Source of the DNA: Bacilli bacterium
GTDB lineage: Bacteria; Bacillota_I; Bacilli_A; ML615J-28; CAG-313
Assembly (NCBI GenBank): GCA_900752975.1
Contig: CAADXH010000031.1
Location: 1-42,220, forward strand
Reading direction: 5' to 3'
Length of the DNA stretch: 42,220 bases
The notes below the pieces were generated by a model, which made no database searches, was not told the DNA's origin, and saw only the letters and a list, made by a program, of their open reading frames with translations. This document shows, piece by piece, positions 35,686 through 42,220 of this stretch. Position numbers and translations under genes: made by a program. Every line of letters starts with the position of its first letter. Positions within the stretch are counted from its first letter, which is position 1.

Positions 35686-36609
35686 ATGACAAAATCACGT
35701 TATAATCCAACGAAAAAGGCTCTACTATTTTGGACTCTTTTTATTGGTATAGGAGCTATCTTTGGCGGAGCTTGTATGTTAATTGATCCAAGTGGTAAGT
35801 TAATGGGGATGGATGCGATGTTACCATATTTTAAGAAACTTCCTTTTTCCGATATTCTATTTACCAATTTTATCTTTTCAGGCATTTCTTTATTAATAGT
35901 AAACGGCCTAACAAATATTATCGCAAGTATCTTAATTGTTATGAATAAAAAACTAGGAATAACACTAGGTGGTATTTTTGGGATTACCTTAATGCTTTGG
36001 ATATGTATCCAGTTTTATATGTTCCCATTAAACTTTATGTCGACAATCTATTTCATTTTTGGTTTTATCCAAGCCATTACGGGTTTTATGGCATCAGTAT
36101 TTTATAAACAAGAACATTTCATCATGAATGAAAGTGATTATCCTAATATTGGAACTAACAAGAAACTTTTAGTTGTGTGGTTTTCAAGAATGGGATATAC
36201 TAAAAAAATGGCATATGAACTAGCAAATGAAACAGGAGCGTGCCTTTATGAAGTAAAAAGCACAGAAAAAACAGAAGGTACTCTAGGCTTTTGGTGGTGT
36301 GGTAGATATGGAATGCATAAATGGAAAATGCCAATCGAAGATATTAAAGTTAATTTAGAAGAATTTGACCATGTAACAATTTGTACACCAATATGGGTAT
36401 TTGGTTTATCAGCAGTTATGAGATCTTTTTGTTCATTATCAAAAGGAAAGATAAAAGAAGCAGACTATGTATTGCTACATTTCAATAGAACCCCATACTT
36501 TAAAGCAGGAAAAGAAATGGATGACTTACTAGGCTTACAAAATAGTAAGGTTACTAGTATTTGTTCAAGATATGGTAAACGCTTAAATAAAAAAATTATG
36601 AATGAATAA
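35686..36609 (+). CDS. Four-helix membrane protein fused to a flavodoxin-like domain
   Basis: The 307-residue protein has four predicted membrane helices (about 12-33, 55-85, 91-112, 119-140) and then, from residue 159, a flavodoxin-like domain: KLLVVWFSRMGYTKKMA places a phosphate-binding loop (166-172) after the first strand, and TICTPIWVFGLSAVMRSF matches the FMN-side loop of flavodoxins. The cytoplasmic domain could carry FMN and pass electrons to or from the membrane. I know no named family with this pairing. It has its own promoter and a ribosome site AGGAGATG. Confidence 0.75.
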   Translation: MTKSRYNPTKKALLFWTLFIGIGAIFGGACMLIDPSGKLMGMDAMLPYFKKLPFSDILFTNFIFSGISLLIVNGLTNIIASILIVMNKKLGITLGGIFGITLMLWICIQFYMFPLNFMSTIYFIFGFIQAITGFMASVFYKQEHFIMNESDYPNIGTNKKLLVVWFSRMGYTKKMAYELANETGACLYEVKSTEKTEGTLGFWWCGRYGMHKWKMPIEDIKVNLEEFDHVTICTPIWVFGLSAVMRSFCSLSKGKIKEADYVLLHFNRTPYFKAGKEMDDLLGLQNSKVTSICSRYGKRLNKKIMNE

Positions 36610-36647
36610 GAATTCACTAAAGTTTTTGGTGATTTTGAGGAGATTAA

Positions 36648-36941
36648 GAAAAAAACGTTGTATCAAAAGAAGATAGTGACATAAAATATCAACTAATGTC
36701 AGATTTAGTTATTGATAATCAAATATTTTGTCCAACCCCCAACTTTAGATATGATTATAGATATTTACTAAATTATAAAGACATCACAAATAGTGCGTAT
36801 GGATTTACTAGTGATGAAACAAGATTAATACAATCAACAAACTATGCTCAAACAATCACATGTACATGTGAAGTAGGATTCTTCAATACTTATAATGAAT
36901 CGGTTGGTGTTTTACCAGCTATGACAACCAATCTTATTTAG
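36648..36941 (+). pseudogene. Truncated DUF6273-domain remnant
   Basis: The frame is open from 36648 with the first ATG at 36696 and no ribosome site. The translation carries YQLMSDLVIDNQIF, YLLNYKDITNSAYGF, TNYAQ and SVGVLPAMTT, matching in order YKLVTDLIIDNQRF, YLLSAMDIINSAYGF, TDYAKA and FVGVSAAITI of the giant protein's DUF6273 domains. The N-terminal half, the IRKWLN segment and most of the segment with YWLR are missing, so at least three deletions have occurred. It is very likely a relic rather than a gene. Confidence 0.75.
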
Positions 36942-36963
36942 TTAGTATTAAATATGAAATATA

Positions 36964-37009
36964 AAAACATATCAATAGGTTTAATAAATTCCTAAAGATA
37001 TGTTTTTTT
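36964..37009 (+). terminator. Terminator after the DUF6273 remnant
   Basis: AAAACATATC (36964-36973) pairs with GATATGTTTT (36997-37006), with further pairing TAGG/CCTA inside, then a T run. A functional-looking terminator kept after a decayed gene. Confidence 0.75.
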
Positions 37010-37084
37010 CATAATATTCATATTACTGGTAAAACTATAAAGATGGCTTATCGCATATAAATTGAATATTTGGAGATTGTGTGG

Positions 37085-37090
37085 TATAAT
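37085..37090 (+). promoter_or_regulatory. -10 element overlapping the VanZ-like start codon
   Basis: TATAAT (37085-37090) with TGTGG before it overlaps the ATG at 37089. If used, transcription would begin inside the gene; otherwise it is chance. It is recorded because no other promoter is evident between the terminator at 37009 and this gene. Confidence 0.3.
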
Positions 37091-37685
37091 GAAAACAAAT
37101 AAAACCAAAATTATAATACTAATATTTATATATACAATACTTACTACAATGTTGTACTGTTTACTTAAGAATAATTTTTTCTTTAAAGATTTTAACAAAA
37201 CAATGATAATTATTTATCTCTTATTAAGTTTAATTACAATGCATTATTTAGTGTTTAGAATATTTCAAATAAAGGTGTTGTATATTAATGTAGATTTTAG
37301 TTTTATTTGTTATATAGGATTAATTTTCCTTAGTTTATTTTACCGTAAAACAAGTAATACTGAACAATCTACTAACCCTAGTTATATGAAAGAATGGATA
37401 AATATAATATTTACCAACAAAGTCGTATTTTTAAACATAATTGGTAATATATTTTTATTCCTACCATTAGGTACTTTTATATATAATCTACGCTTAAATA
37501 CAGTGTTAAAAGTAATTATTATTATTGTAGTAATTATTTTATTAGAAGTGTTACAATACATTACTAAAAAAGGGATATTTGATTATATTGATATTTTACT
37601 TAATTTAATAGGGGCAGTAATTGGTTATTGTTTGTGTATTAGAAAGGACATATATGGCAGATCAAGAGAAGAAGACGGAAGATAA
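37089..37685 (+). CDS. VanZ-like family membrane protein
   Basis: From ATG 37089 the protein has 198 residues, with about five hydrophobic segments. The C-terminal half shows the VanZ signature: NIIGNIFLFLPLGTF, then ELLQ-like LLEVLQYITKKGIFDYIDILLNLIGAVIGY. VanZ confers slight teicoplanin resistance in the vanA cluster, but most relatives are of unknown role. GGAGA lies 12 bases before the ATG, a long spacing; a TTG 27 bases upstream is also in frame. It overlaps the next gene by 32 bases. Confidence 0.8.
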   Translation: MKTNKTKIIILIFIYTILTTMLYCLLKNNFFFKDFNKTMIIIYLLLSLITMHYLVFRIFQIKVLYINVDFSFICYIGLIFLSLFYRKTSNTEQSTNPSYMKEWINIIFTNKVVFLNIIGNIFLFLPLGTFIYNLRLNTVLKVIIIIVVIILLEVLQYITKKGIFDYIDILLNLIGAVIGYCLCIRKDIYGRSREEDGR

Positions 37686-38220
37686 GAAACAAGAAGAAAA
37701 TAAAGAAAAAAAAGAAGAAATAAAAATAGAAGATGAAGAAGATTTATTAAAATTATTACAACAGCTATATAAAGATTCAGATAAAAAAGTAAAAGTAAAA
37801 ATAGTTAATAAGATGGGAATAAGTATTAAGATATTTGAAAATATATTACTTGATTTCTTAGTAATGACAATAATTAATATGGGACTTTTACTTGGTATAT
37901 GTGGTTGGTTTAAAGTAATAGAAGTAAAACACTTTTATGAACTTTTAATTATAACGTTTAGTTTTAGCTTAGTAGATTACTGGTTAAAAACCTTAATTTT
38001 TAAACTAAAACCAGATTGGTATGTTAAAACGATGGGACTACTATTTACTATAGTATCAATGCTTTTATTGATAGGAATTGGATTTGGTGCTCATTATTTA
38101 TTTGATGCCACATTTAATAAAGCAATAGTTATAGTTGGTAGTATCGTGGTATTTTTAATAGTTAGAACAATAATAGTTACATATTTAAGAAAGTTAGAAA
38201 ATAGGAGGAAATATAAATGA
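37654..38220 (+). CDS. Membrane protein with charged N-terminus, unknown function
   Basis: ATG 37654 is preceded by AAAGGA (37643-37648). The 188-residue protein has a very charged N-terminus (about 1-45, mainly Lys and Glu) and four hydrophobic segments (about 63-90, 95-118, 129-152, 157-180). No family is recognised. In Bacillus a four-helix protein, YvlD, sits before hprK; this gene has the same place but is longer and I see no clear similarity. It overlaps hprK by 4 bases. Confidence 0.7.
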   Translation: MADQEKKTEDKKQEENKEKKEEIKIEDEEDLLKLLQQLYKDSDKKVKVKIVNKMGISIKIFENILLDFLVMTIINMGLLLGICGWFKVIEVKHFYELLIITFSFSLVDYWLKTLIFKLKPDWYVKTMGLLFTIVSMLLLIGIGFGAHYLFDATFNKAIVIVGSIVVFLIVRTIIVTYLRKLENRRKYK

Positions 38221-39128
38221 AAAAAGTAATGTTAAATGAAGTAGTAAAAGCCTTAAATTTACAAGTAATTTGGGGAACTGATTTTTTGAAAAAAGAAGTA
38301 GTAAAGCCGATGTCATCACGTCCATGTGTAGAAATCTATGCTGGATATTTTGATTATTTTGAAAAAGATCGTATCCAAGTTATTGGTTCAAAAGAACTTG
38401 CAATATTTGAATTATTAGATAGTGCTGTAAAACGTGAACGTTTAGAACAATTATTTAGTTACAATTCACCAGCCTTTGTATTTACTAAAAATGCGGAAGT
38501 ACCTAAAGTAGTAGTAGAAGTTGCAATAGAAAAACAAATGCCAATTTTAAAGAGTGATTTAACAACATCTGCTTTAATTGGTAATCTTCATGCCTATTTA
38601 TCAACAAGACTTGCTGAAAGAATTTCAATTGATGGAGCAATGCTTGATGTATATGGTGTTGGTGTATTAATAACTGGTCGTGAAGGCATTGGTAAAAGCG
38701 AAACAGCTCTTGAATTAATTAAACGTGGTCACTTACTAATATCTGGTGAAGAAACTCACCTATATCAACGTGAACCTGGAATGTTGATTGCGGAAACTAC
38801 AGAAGTAATGGAAAAACTAATGAATATTAAAGATATTGGTATGGTCAATGTTGTAAATCTATTCGGTATTGGTGCATTTCGTTCTAGTAAACGTTTAAGA
38901 ATGGTTATTGAATTAGTTACATCTGATGAAGAAATCAAGAAAGATGAAAAGATTAAATTCTTTGATACTGAAGTTCCTCATATGACAATTGTTGTGGAAA
39001 AGGGTCGTAACATCGCTTCTTTAATTGAGACAGCAGCTTTAAATCAGCAATTATTATTAAATGGCTTAAGCGGTGAAAAAGAATATGCAAAACGTAAAGC
39101 TAATGATGTAATAGGAAGAAGGAAATAA
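38217..39128 (+). CDS. hprK: HPr kinase/phosphorylase homologue with altered catalytic residues
   Basis: The 303-residue protein has the HprK layout: N-terminal domain (1-130) and P-loop kinase domain with VYGVGVLITG and GREGIGKSE (154-162), LFGIGAFR (215-222) and GRN (263-265). AGGAGG gives a strong ribosome site. Several family residues are changed: the His of HG before the P-loop is Asp (D139), the adjacent Asp pair after the P-loop is replaced (ISGEET, 175-180), and the conserved VRPGRN is VEKGRN. HprK phosphorylates and dephosphorylates Ser46 of HPr in carbon-source control; here the phosphorylase side, or all activity, may be changed. It is followed by lgt and ppaX, the usual Firmicutes neighbours. 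Confidence 0.9.
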   Translation: MKKVMLNEVVKALNLQVIWGTDFLKKEVVKPMSSRPCVEIYAGYFDYFEKDRIQVIGSKELAIFELLDSAVKRERLEQLFSYNSPAFVFTKNAEVPKVVVEVAIEKQMPILKSDLTTSALIGNLHAYLSTRLAERISIDGAMLDVYGVGVLITGREGIGKSETALELIKRGHLLISGEETHLYQREPGMLIAETTEVMEKLMNIKDIGMVNVVNLFGIGAFRSSKRLRMVIELVTSDEEIKKDEKIKFFDTEVPHMTIVVEKGRNIASLIETAALNQQLLLNGLSGEKEYAKRKANDVIGRRK

Positions 39129-39130
39129 GA

Positions 39131-40120
39131 GTGAATATATTATTAACCAATCTTAGACCTGAATACCACAATAAAATCGCATTTAGTCTTGGTAACTTTG
39201 ATGTTGCATGGTATGCAATTATTATCATGTGTGGGGCCATCATTGGTACATTAATTGGTTACTTTGGCTTTGCTAAAAAACTGGGTATGGATTCAGACAC
39301 CCTAATAACTGGTTTAACCATTGGCGTTGTTGTTGGTATCATTGGTGCTAGATTATATTATGTATTATTTAACTTTAGAAACATGGAGATAAAAAACTTT
39401 TGGGATGTCATAAGTCCCCGTGGCGGAGGCCTTGCTATTCATGGCGCCGTACTTGCGGAATTTATCTTCTTGCCGATATTCTGTAAAGTTAAAAAAGTTG
39501 ATTTAGTAATTTTGCTTGAAATTGCTATGCCATTAATATTACTTGCACAAGCAGTAGGTAGATGGGGCAATTTTATGAACCAAGAAGCCTTTGGTGGTCT
39601 TGTTCCATTTACAGGTGAAGTAACTAATGGCATTTTAAGTGATGCACAATTGATGGAACAACGTACTTACCTTGCTAATCATTTAGTACCTGAATTTGTT
39701 ATTAATAGGATGTATATAGCCTATAGTGGTGCACCTGGATTTACTCTTGCAGGATACTATCAACCTACATTTCTATATGAGTCATTCTTTAACCTAATGG
39801 GTCTTGTTCTTTATATGGCCCTTCGTAAACGTGTTAAAAAACTTTATATTGGAGATGGTTTAAGCTTTTACTTAATATGGTATGGTATAGTTAGATTCTT
39901 CATTGAACTTATGCGTACCGACCCATTAACAATCGGTAATACTGGTATTAGAATTGCGGTTGTAACATCTGTTGTATATGTTATAGTAGGACTTGCTATT
40001 GCGATTGTAAGAAGAGTGTTAAAGTATCGTTTAATTCCGTGTCAAGATGTATTCTATGGCGAAGGCTATAGTATGATGCTTGATGAGACTAAAGAAAAGA
40101 AAAAAACAAATAAGAGGTAA
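39131..40120 (+). CDS. lgt: Prolipoprotein diacylglyceryl transferase
   Basis: The start is GTG 39131, with AAGGAAATAAG upstream overlapping the hprK end. The 329-residue protein has seven hydrophobic helices and the Lgt motifs RGGGLAIHG (H104) and GRWGNFMNQE (143-152), plus WYGIVRFFIELMRTD near the C-terminus. It adds diacylglycerol to the lipobox cysteine of prelipoproteins, so it serves the several lipoproteins of this window. It is longer than usual (about 270-290) through an insert around 160-200 and a charged C-terminal tail. Confidence 0.96.
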   Translation: MNILLTNLRPEYHNKIAFSLGNFDVAWYAIIIMCGAIIGTLIGYFGFAKKLGMDSDTLITGLTIGVVVGIIGARLYYVLFNFRNMEIKNFWDVISPRGGGLAIHGAVLAEFIFLPIFCKVKKVDLVILLEIAMPLILLAQAVGRWGNFMNQEAFGGLVPFTGEVTNGILSDAQLMEQRTYLANHLVPEFVINRMYIAYSGAPGFTLAGYYQPTFLYESFFNLMGLVLYMALRKRVKKLYIGDGLSFYLIWYGIVRFFIELMRTDPLTIGNTGIRIAVVTSVVYVIVGLAIAIVRRVLKYRLIPCQDVFYGEGYSMMLDETKEKKKTNKR

Positions 40121-40123
40121 AAT

Positions 40124-40789
40124 ATGAGAGGACCAATAAAGAATGTCATTTTTGATTGTGATGGTACTATCCTTGATACTTTTAAGTTAATTGAACAAGT
40201 TGTAATTGAAACTTTTAAGATTATTAAGCCAAGTTACCATATGACTGAAGAAGAGGCACATACTTTCTTTGGCCCTTTTTTAAATGACACATTCAAAAAA
40301 TATTTTGACAAACAAGAAGACATAGATAATGCGGTTGAAGTATATAGAAAACTATGTGAAGAGTTAACTCCTAGATATGTTAGAGCATATGATGGCATAA
40401 AGGAAATGTTAGAAACTTTAAAACAAAAAGGATATAAAATAGCAATGGTATCAAATAAAGTTACTAAGGCAATTATCCAAGGTCTTGACTTATGCAATAT
40501 AACAAATTGCTTTGATTACATTGTTGGAGCTGAAAAACTAAAACAAGCTAAACCTGATCCAGATGGGATTTATCAAGTATTAGATTATTTTAACACATCA
40601 GATACTACTTTAGTGGGAGATACCTTAATTGATATGAATACCGCAACTAATGCGAAAGTAACATTCATTGGTGTAACTTGGTGCCAAGTATCAGCAGAAG
40701 AATTTAAATCCCATGGAGCTAAATTTGTCGTAAATGATCCTCTTGATATAGTCACAATACTGGAGAAAAAATATGAGCTTTGCGAGTGA
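40124..40789 (+). CDS. ppaX: HAD hydrolase, PpaX-type pyrophosphatase
   Basis: The 221-residue protein has the haloacid-dehalogenase motifs: IFDCDGTILD (D11 nucleophile, D13), VSNKVTK (motif II), KPDPDGIYQ and VGDTLIDM (acidic motif). The capped fold and place behind lgt match PpaX, which hydrolyses pyrophosphate released by the HPr kinase phosphorylase reaction. A generic phosphoglycolate phosphatase-like role cannot be excluded. It overlaps whiA by 17 bases. Confidence 0.85.
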   Translation: MRGPIKNVIFDCDGTILDTFKLIEQVVIETFKIIKPSYHMTEEEAHTFFGPFLNDTFKKYFDKQEDIDNAVEVYRKLCEELTPRYVRAYDGIKEMLETLKQKGYKIAMVSNKVTKAIIQGLDLCNITNCFDYIVGAEKLKQAKPDPDGIYQVLDYFNTSDTTLVGDTLIDMNTATNAKVTFIGVTWCQVSAEEFKSHGAKFVVNDPLDIVTILEKKYELCE

Positions 40790-41714
40790 AGTAAAAAAAG
40801 AAATTCTAAATATTGAAGATATGTCAAAATGTTGTGAAAAAGCATTAATCTTTGGTATGCTTCAAGGTACAACTGAAATAAGTATTGCTTTGGGTGGTGT
40901 TAAACTGATAATTAAATCACCAGTACTAAATGCGATTAAAGTAATGATTCCATATTTAAAGGAAACATATGGAATTAAAATAGATGAAGGTTTACAAACA
41001 GTCAAAAATGCCTTAGGCAGAAGATACTACTATCTAGAAATAAAAGATAATGTTCCACAAATTATAAAAGACTTTAGTTTAATGCCTTATGATGAAATAA
41101 CAAATTCTAATTCAATTATTAAAAAAGAATGTTGTAAAAATAGTTTTGTTAGAGGAATGTTTGCGGTTAAAGGTTCAATCAATGATCCTAGAAAACAATG
41201 TTATCATCTTGAAATTAACTGTAAAAAAGAATCAGTAGCAATAACTATTCAAAACATTTTAAAAGAAAAAGAAATAGAATCAAAAATAATCATGAAGGGT
41301 CAAAACTATTTATTATATGTAAAAAAAAGTGAAGGCATAAGTGATACATTAGCTCTCATTGGCGCATCCTCTGGTGTTTTCTATTTTGAAGATTCTAGAA
41401 TCTACCGTGACTATGTTAATGCGGCCAACAGACTAACTAACTGTGATGTAGCAAATGCCAGAAAAACTGCCGCTGCTTGTGAAGAACAACTTGCAATGAT
41501 AGAAGTAATTAGAGAATACGGCTATTTTGATAAAATGCCTGTGAGACTTCAAATTATTGCGAAAATGCGTGAAGAATACCCAGATTCATCACTCGAAGAA
41601 CTTGCAGAATTCTCAGATAAAATGTTTGGTAAAATGATGACAAAATCAGGTATTAGTCACTGCATGAGAGATTTAAAAAACTATTATCAATCATTAAAAA
41701 TAAAAGAAAAATAA
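40773..41714 (+). CDS. whiA: WhiA-family DNA-binding regulator
   Basis: The 313-residue protein has the WhiA layout: N-terminal LAGLIDADG-like domain (MSFASEVKKEIL..., with SFVRGMFAVKGSINDP) and a C-terminal helix-turn-helix region (about 225-310, VRLQIIAKMREEYPDSSLEELAEF, ISHCMRDL). In Bacillus it affects cell division and chromosome segregation; in Actinobacteria it controls sporulation. Here rapZ and yvcK, which normally precede whiA, are absent from between ppaX and whiA. GGAG precedes the start. Confidence 0.95.
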   Translation: MSFASEVKKEILNIEDMSKCCEKALIFGMLQGTTEISIALGGVKLIIKSPVLNAIKVMIPYLKETYGIKIDEGLQTVKNALGRRYYYLEIKDNVPQIIKDFSLMPYDEITNSNSIIKKECCKNSFVRGMFAVKGSINDPRKQCYHLEINCKKESVAITIQNILKEKEIESKIIMKGQNYLLYVKKSEGISDTLALIGASSGVFYFEDSRIYRDYVNAANRLTNCDVANARKTAAACEEQLAMIEVIREYGYFDKMPVRLQIIAKMREEYPDSSLEELAEFSDKMFGKMMTKSGISHCMRDLKNYYQSLKIKEK

Positions 41715-41725
41715 AAATTATATAT

Positions 41726-41770
41726 AAAAAGACTCTAGATTTAACCAAAATGGTTGACCTAGAGTCTTTT
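41726..41770 (+). terminator. Strong terminator after whiA
   Basis: AAAAGACTCTAG pairs with CTAGAGTCTTTT (41759-41770), with an inner AACC/GGTT stem. It closes the hprK-whiA operon. Confidence 0.9.
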
Positions 41771-41819
41771 AGTTTTCTTTTATATTTAGTAGTCCATATT
41801 TCCAATTAGTACAATAATC

Positions 41820-41958
41820 TATACTTTTTTGGACTGTCATTCCAATTATAATTTTAGCATTTTACTGCCATTATTGCAAATGAATTGATAAAGAATGAAA
41901 TATTATAAGTTCATATAGCGGTTAAACACAGTTTTTAACTATAGTCTAAAAAAGTATA
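41820..41958. repeat. Inverted repeat flanking a 107-base AT-rich spacer
   Basis: TATACTTTTTTGGACT (41820-41835) and AGTCTAAAAAAGTATA (41943-41958) are inverted copies with one mismatch in 16. The span could be a MITE-like element or insertion-sequence end debris; the ends recall the terminal repeats of IS3-type elements, but no transposase is present. The rest of 41771-42028 holds no gene I can see. Confidence 0.5.
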
Positions 41959-41971
41959 CATTACGAAAGTT

Positions 41972-41977
41972 TATAAT
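41972..41977 (+). promoter_or_regulatory. -10 element upstream of the partial lipoprotein gene
   Basis: TATAAT at 41972-41977 lies 57 bases before the ATG at 42029; no clear -35 is seen. Confidence 0.35.
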
Positions 41978-42028
41978 ATAACATTAATTAATAGTTTTTG
42001 TAATGTTATAGAAAGAAAGGAAACAAAA

Positions 42029-42220
42029 ATGAAAAAATAATAAGTTTTATTTCACTAGCAGTATTAATGTTAGTAATGGTAGGTTGTGGCAAAACAACAC
42101 CTAAAGAAGAAAAATATACTGTAAAGTTTACCACTAATACTACTGATACTATTGCTGACCAAATAGTAACAAAAGGTGAAAAAGTAACAAAACCAACTGA
42201 TCCAGTAAAAGAAGGATATA
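42029..42220 (+). pseudogene. Start of an InlB-repeat lipoprotein with an out-of-frame ATG, cut by the window end
   Basis: GAAAGGAAAC gives a ribosome site for ATG 42029, but the frame stops at once (ATG AAA AAA TAA). From 42037 the next frame reads IISFISLAVLMLVMVGCG, a lipoprotein signal with lipobox cysteine, then KTTPKEEKYTVKFTTN and PTDPVKEGY, the start of an InlB B-repeat. One added A in the six-A run (42032-42037) would join ATG and lipoprotein frames as MKKIIS. It is either a frameshifted gene, a phase-variable poly-A switch, or a sequencing error. The gene continues beyond the window. Confidence 0.6.

Noticed and set aside
36696..36941. An 81-residue protein gene after the flavodoxin fusion
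   Set aside because: It lacks a ribosome site, and its blocks match separated parts of DUF6273 with deletions between; a remnant is the better reading.
1..42220. Reverse transcriptase and template repeat for the suspected retroelement
   Set aside because: No frame in the window shows reverse transcriptase motifs, and I see no second GC-rich block resembling 4393-4497; they must lie elsewhere if they exist.

Overview
The window (about 30% GC) looks like a chromosomal piece of a low-GC, gut-type Bacilli lineage near the former Tenericutes/Erysipelotrichales. The reasons are: Bacilli-type gene clusters (tsaE-tsaB-rimI-tsaD, hprK-lgt-ppaX-whiA, uvrA, cwlD-like amidase), a sodium-pumping oxaloacetate decarboxylase, surface proteins with InlB-type and DUF6273 domains, and use of TGA as a stop (for example at the ends of groEL, rimI and glnS), which excludes the Mycoplasma code. 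The placement is inference; no rRNA is present. Almost every gene is on the + strand in tightly overlapping operons.

Layout. 1-5679: the 3' part of a giant modular surface protein (5' end outside the window) made of many Cys-pair (zinc-ribbon-like) modules, one InlB B-repeat, a long unrecognised beta-rich region and two DUF6273 domains. 5680-6197: a decayed DUF6273 relic and a terminator. 6198-10453: NifU-type Fe-S scaffold, S1-domain protein, thioredoxin-like lipoprotein, cell-wall amidase and the tRNA t6A genes tsaE-tsaB-rimI-tsaD. 10454-11055: terminator, a tiny helix-turn-helix gene (10659-10817) and the leader of the oad operon. 11056-14718: oxaloacetate decarboxylase (carboxyltransferase, lipoprotein-like gamma subunit, separate biotin carrier, beta pump), followed by birA, which can biotinylate the carrier. 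15709-26165: divergent groES-groEL, a coiled-coil protein, a B3/B4-domain protein, glnS, pcrA, an alpha/beta hydrolase and ligA. 26182-27543: the only minus-strand gene, an AAA/DUF4143 ATPase with three upstream repeats. 27856-35567: uvrA, pyk and a heterodimeric ABC exporter. 35686-37009: a membrane-flavodoxin fusion and a second DUF6273 remnant. 37089-41714: VanZ-like protein, membrane protein, hprK, lgt, ppaX, whiA. 41715-42220: terminator, inverted repeat, and the start of an InlB-repeat lipoprotein whose ATG is out of frame.

The most striking signal is in the first DUF6273 domain of the giant protein. From about 4393 to 4497 the DNA jumps to about 61% GC and 26 of 35 codons end in C, with all four bases at positions one and two. 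The block falls on the C-terminal part of the domain, between the YWLR motif and the closing AITI strand. That pattern is what adenine-directed mutagenesis of AAC-rich template codons by a diversity-generating retroelement would leave. No reverse transcriptase or template repeat is in the window, so this is a hypothesis. Two decayed copies of the same domain elsewhere in the window suggest an active, recombining family of surface-display genes.

Other oddities are an HPr kinase homologue lacking several catalytic residues, a truncated GroES with a GroEL lacking the GGM tail and no CIRCE operator, an OadG subunit fused to a lipoprotein domain, a bacterial-type GlnRS in a Bacilli-like genome, and an unidentified coiled-coil protein coupled to groEL.
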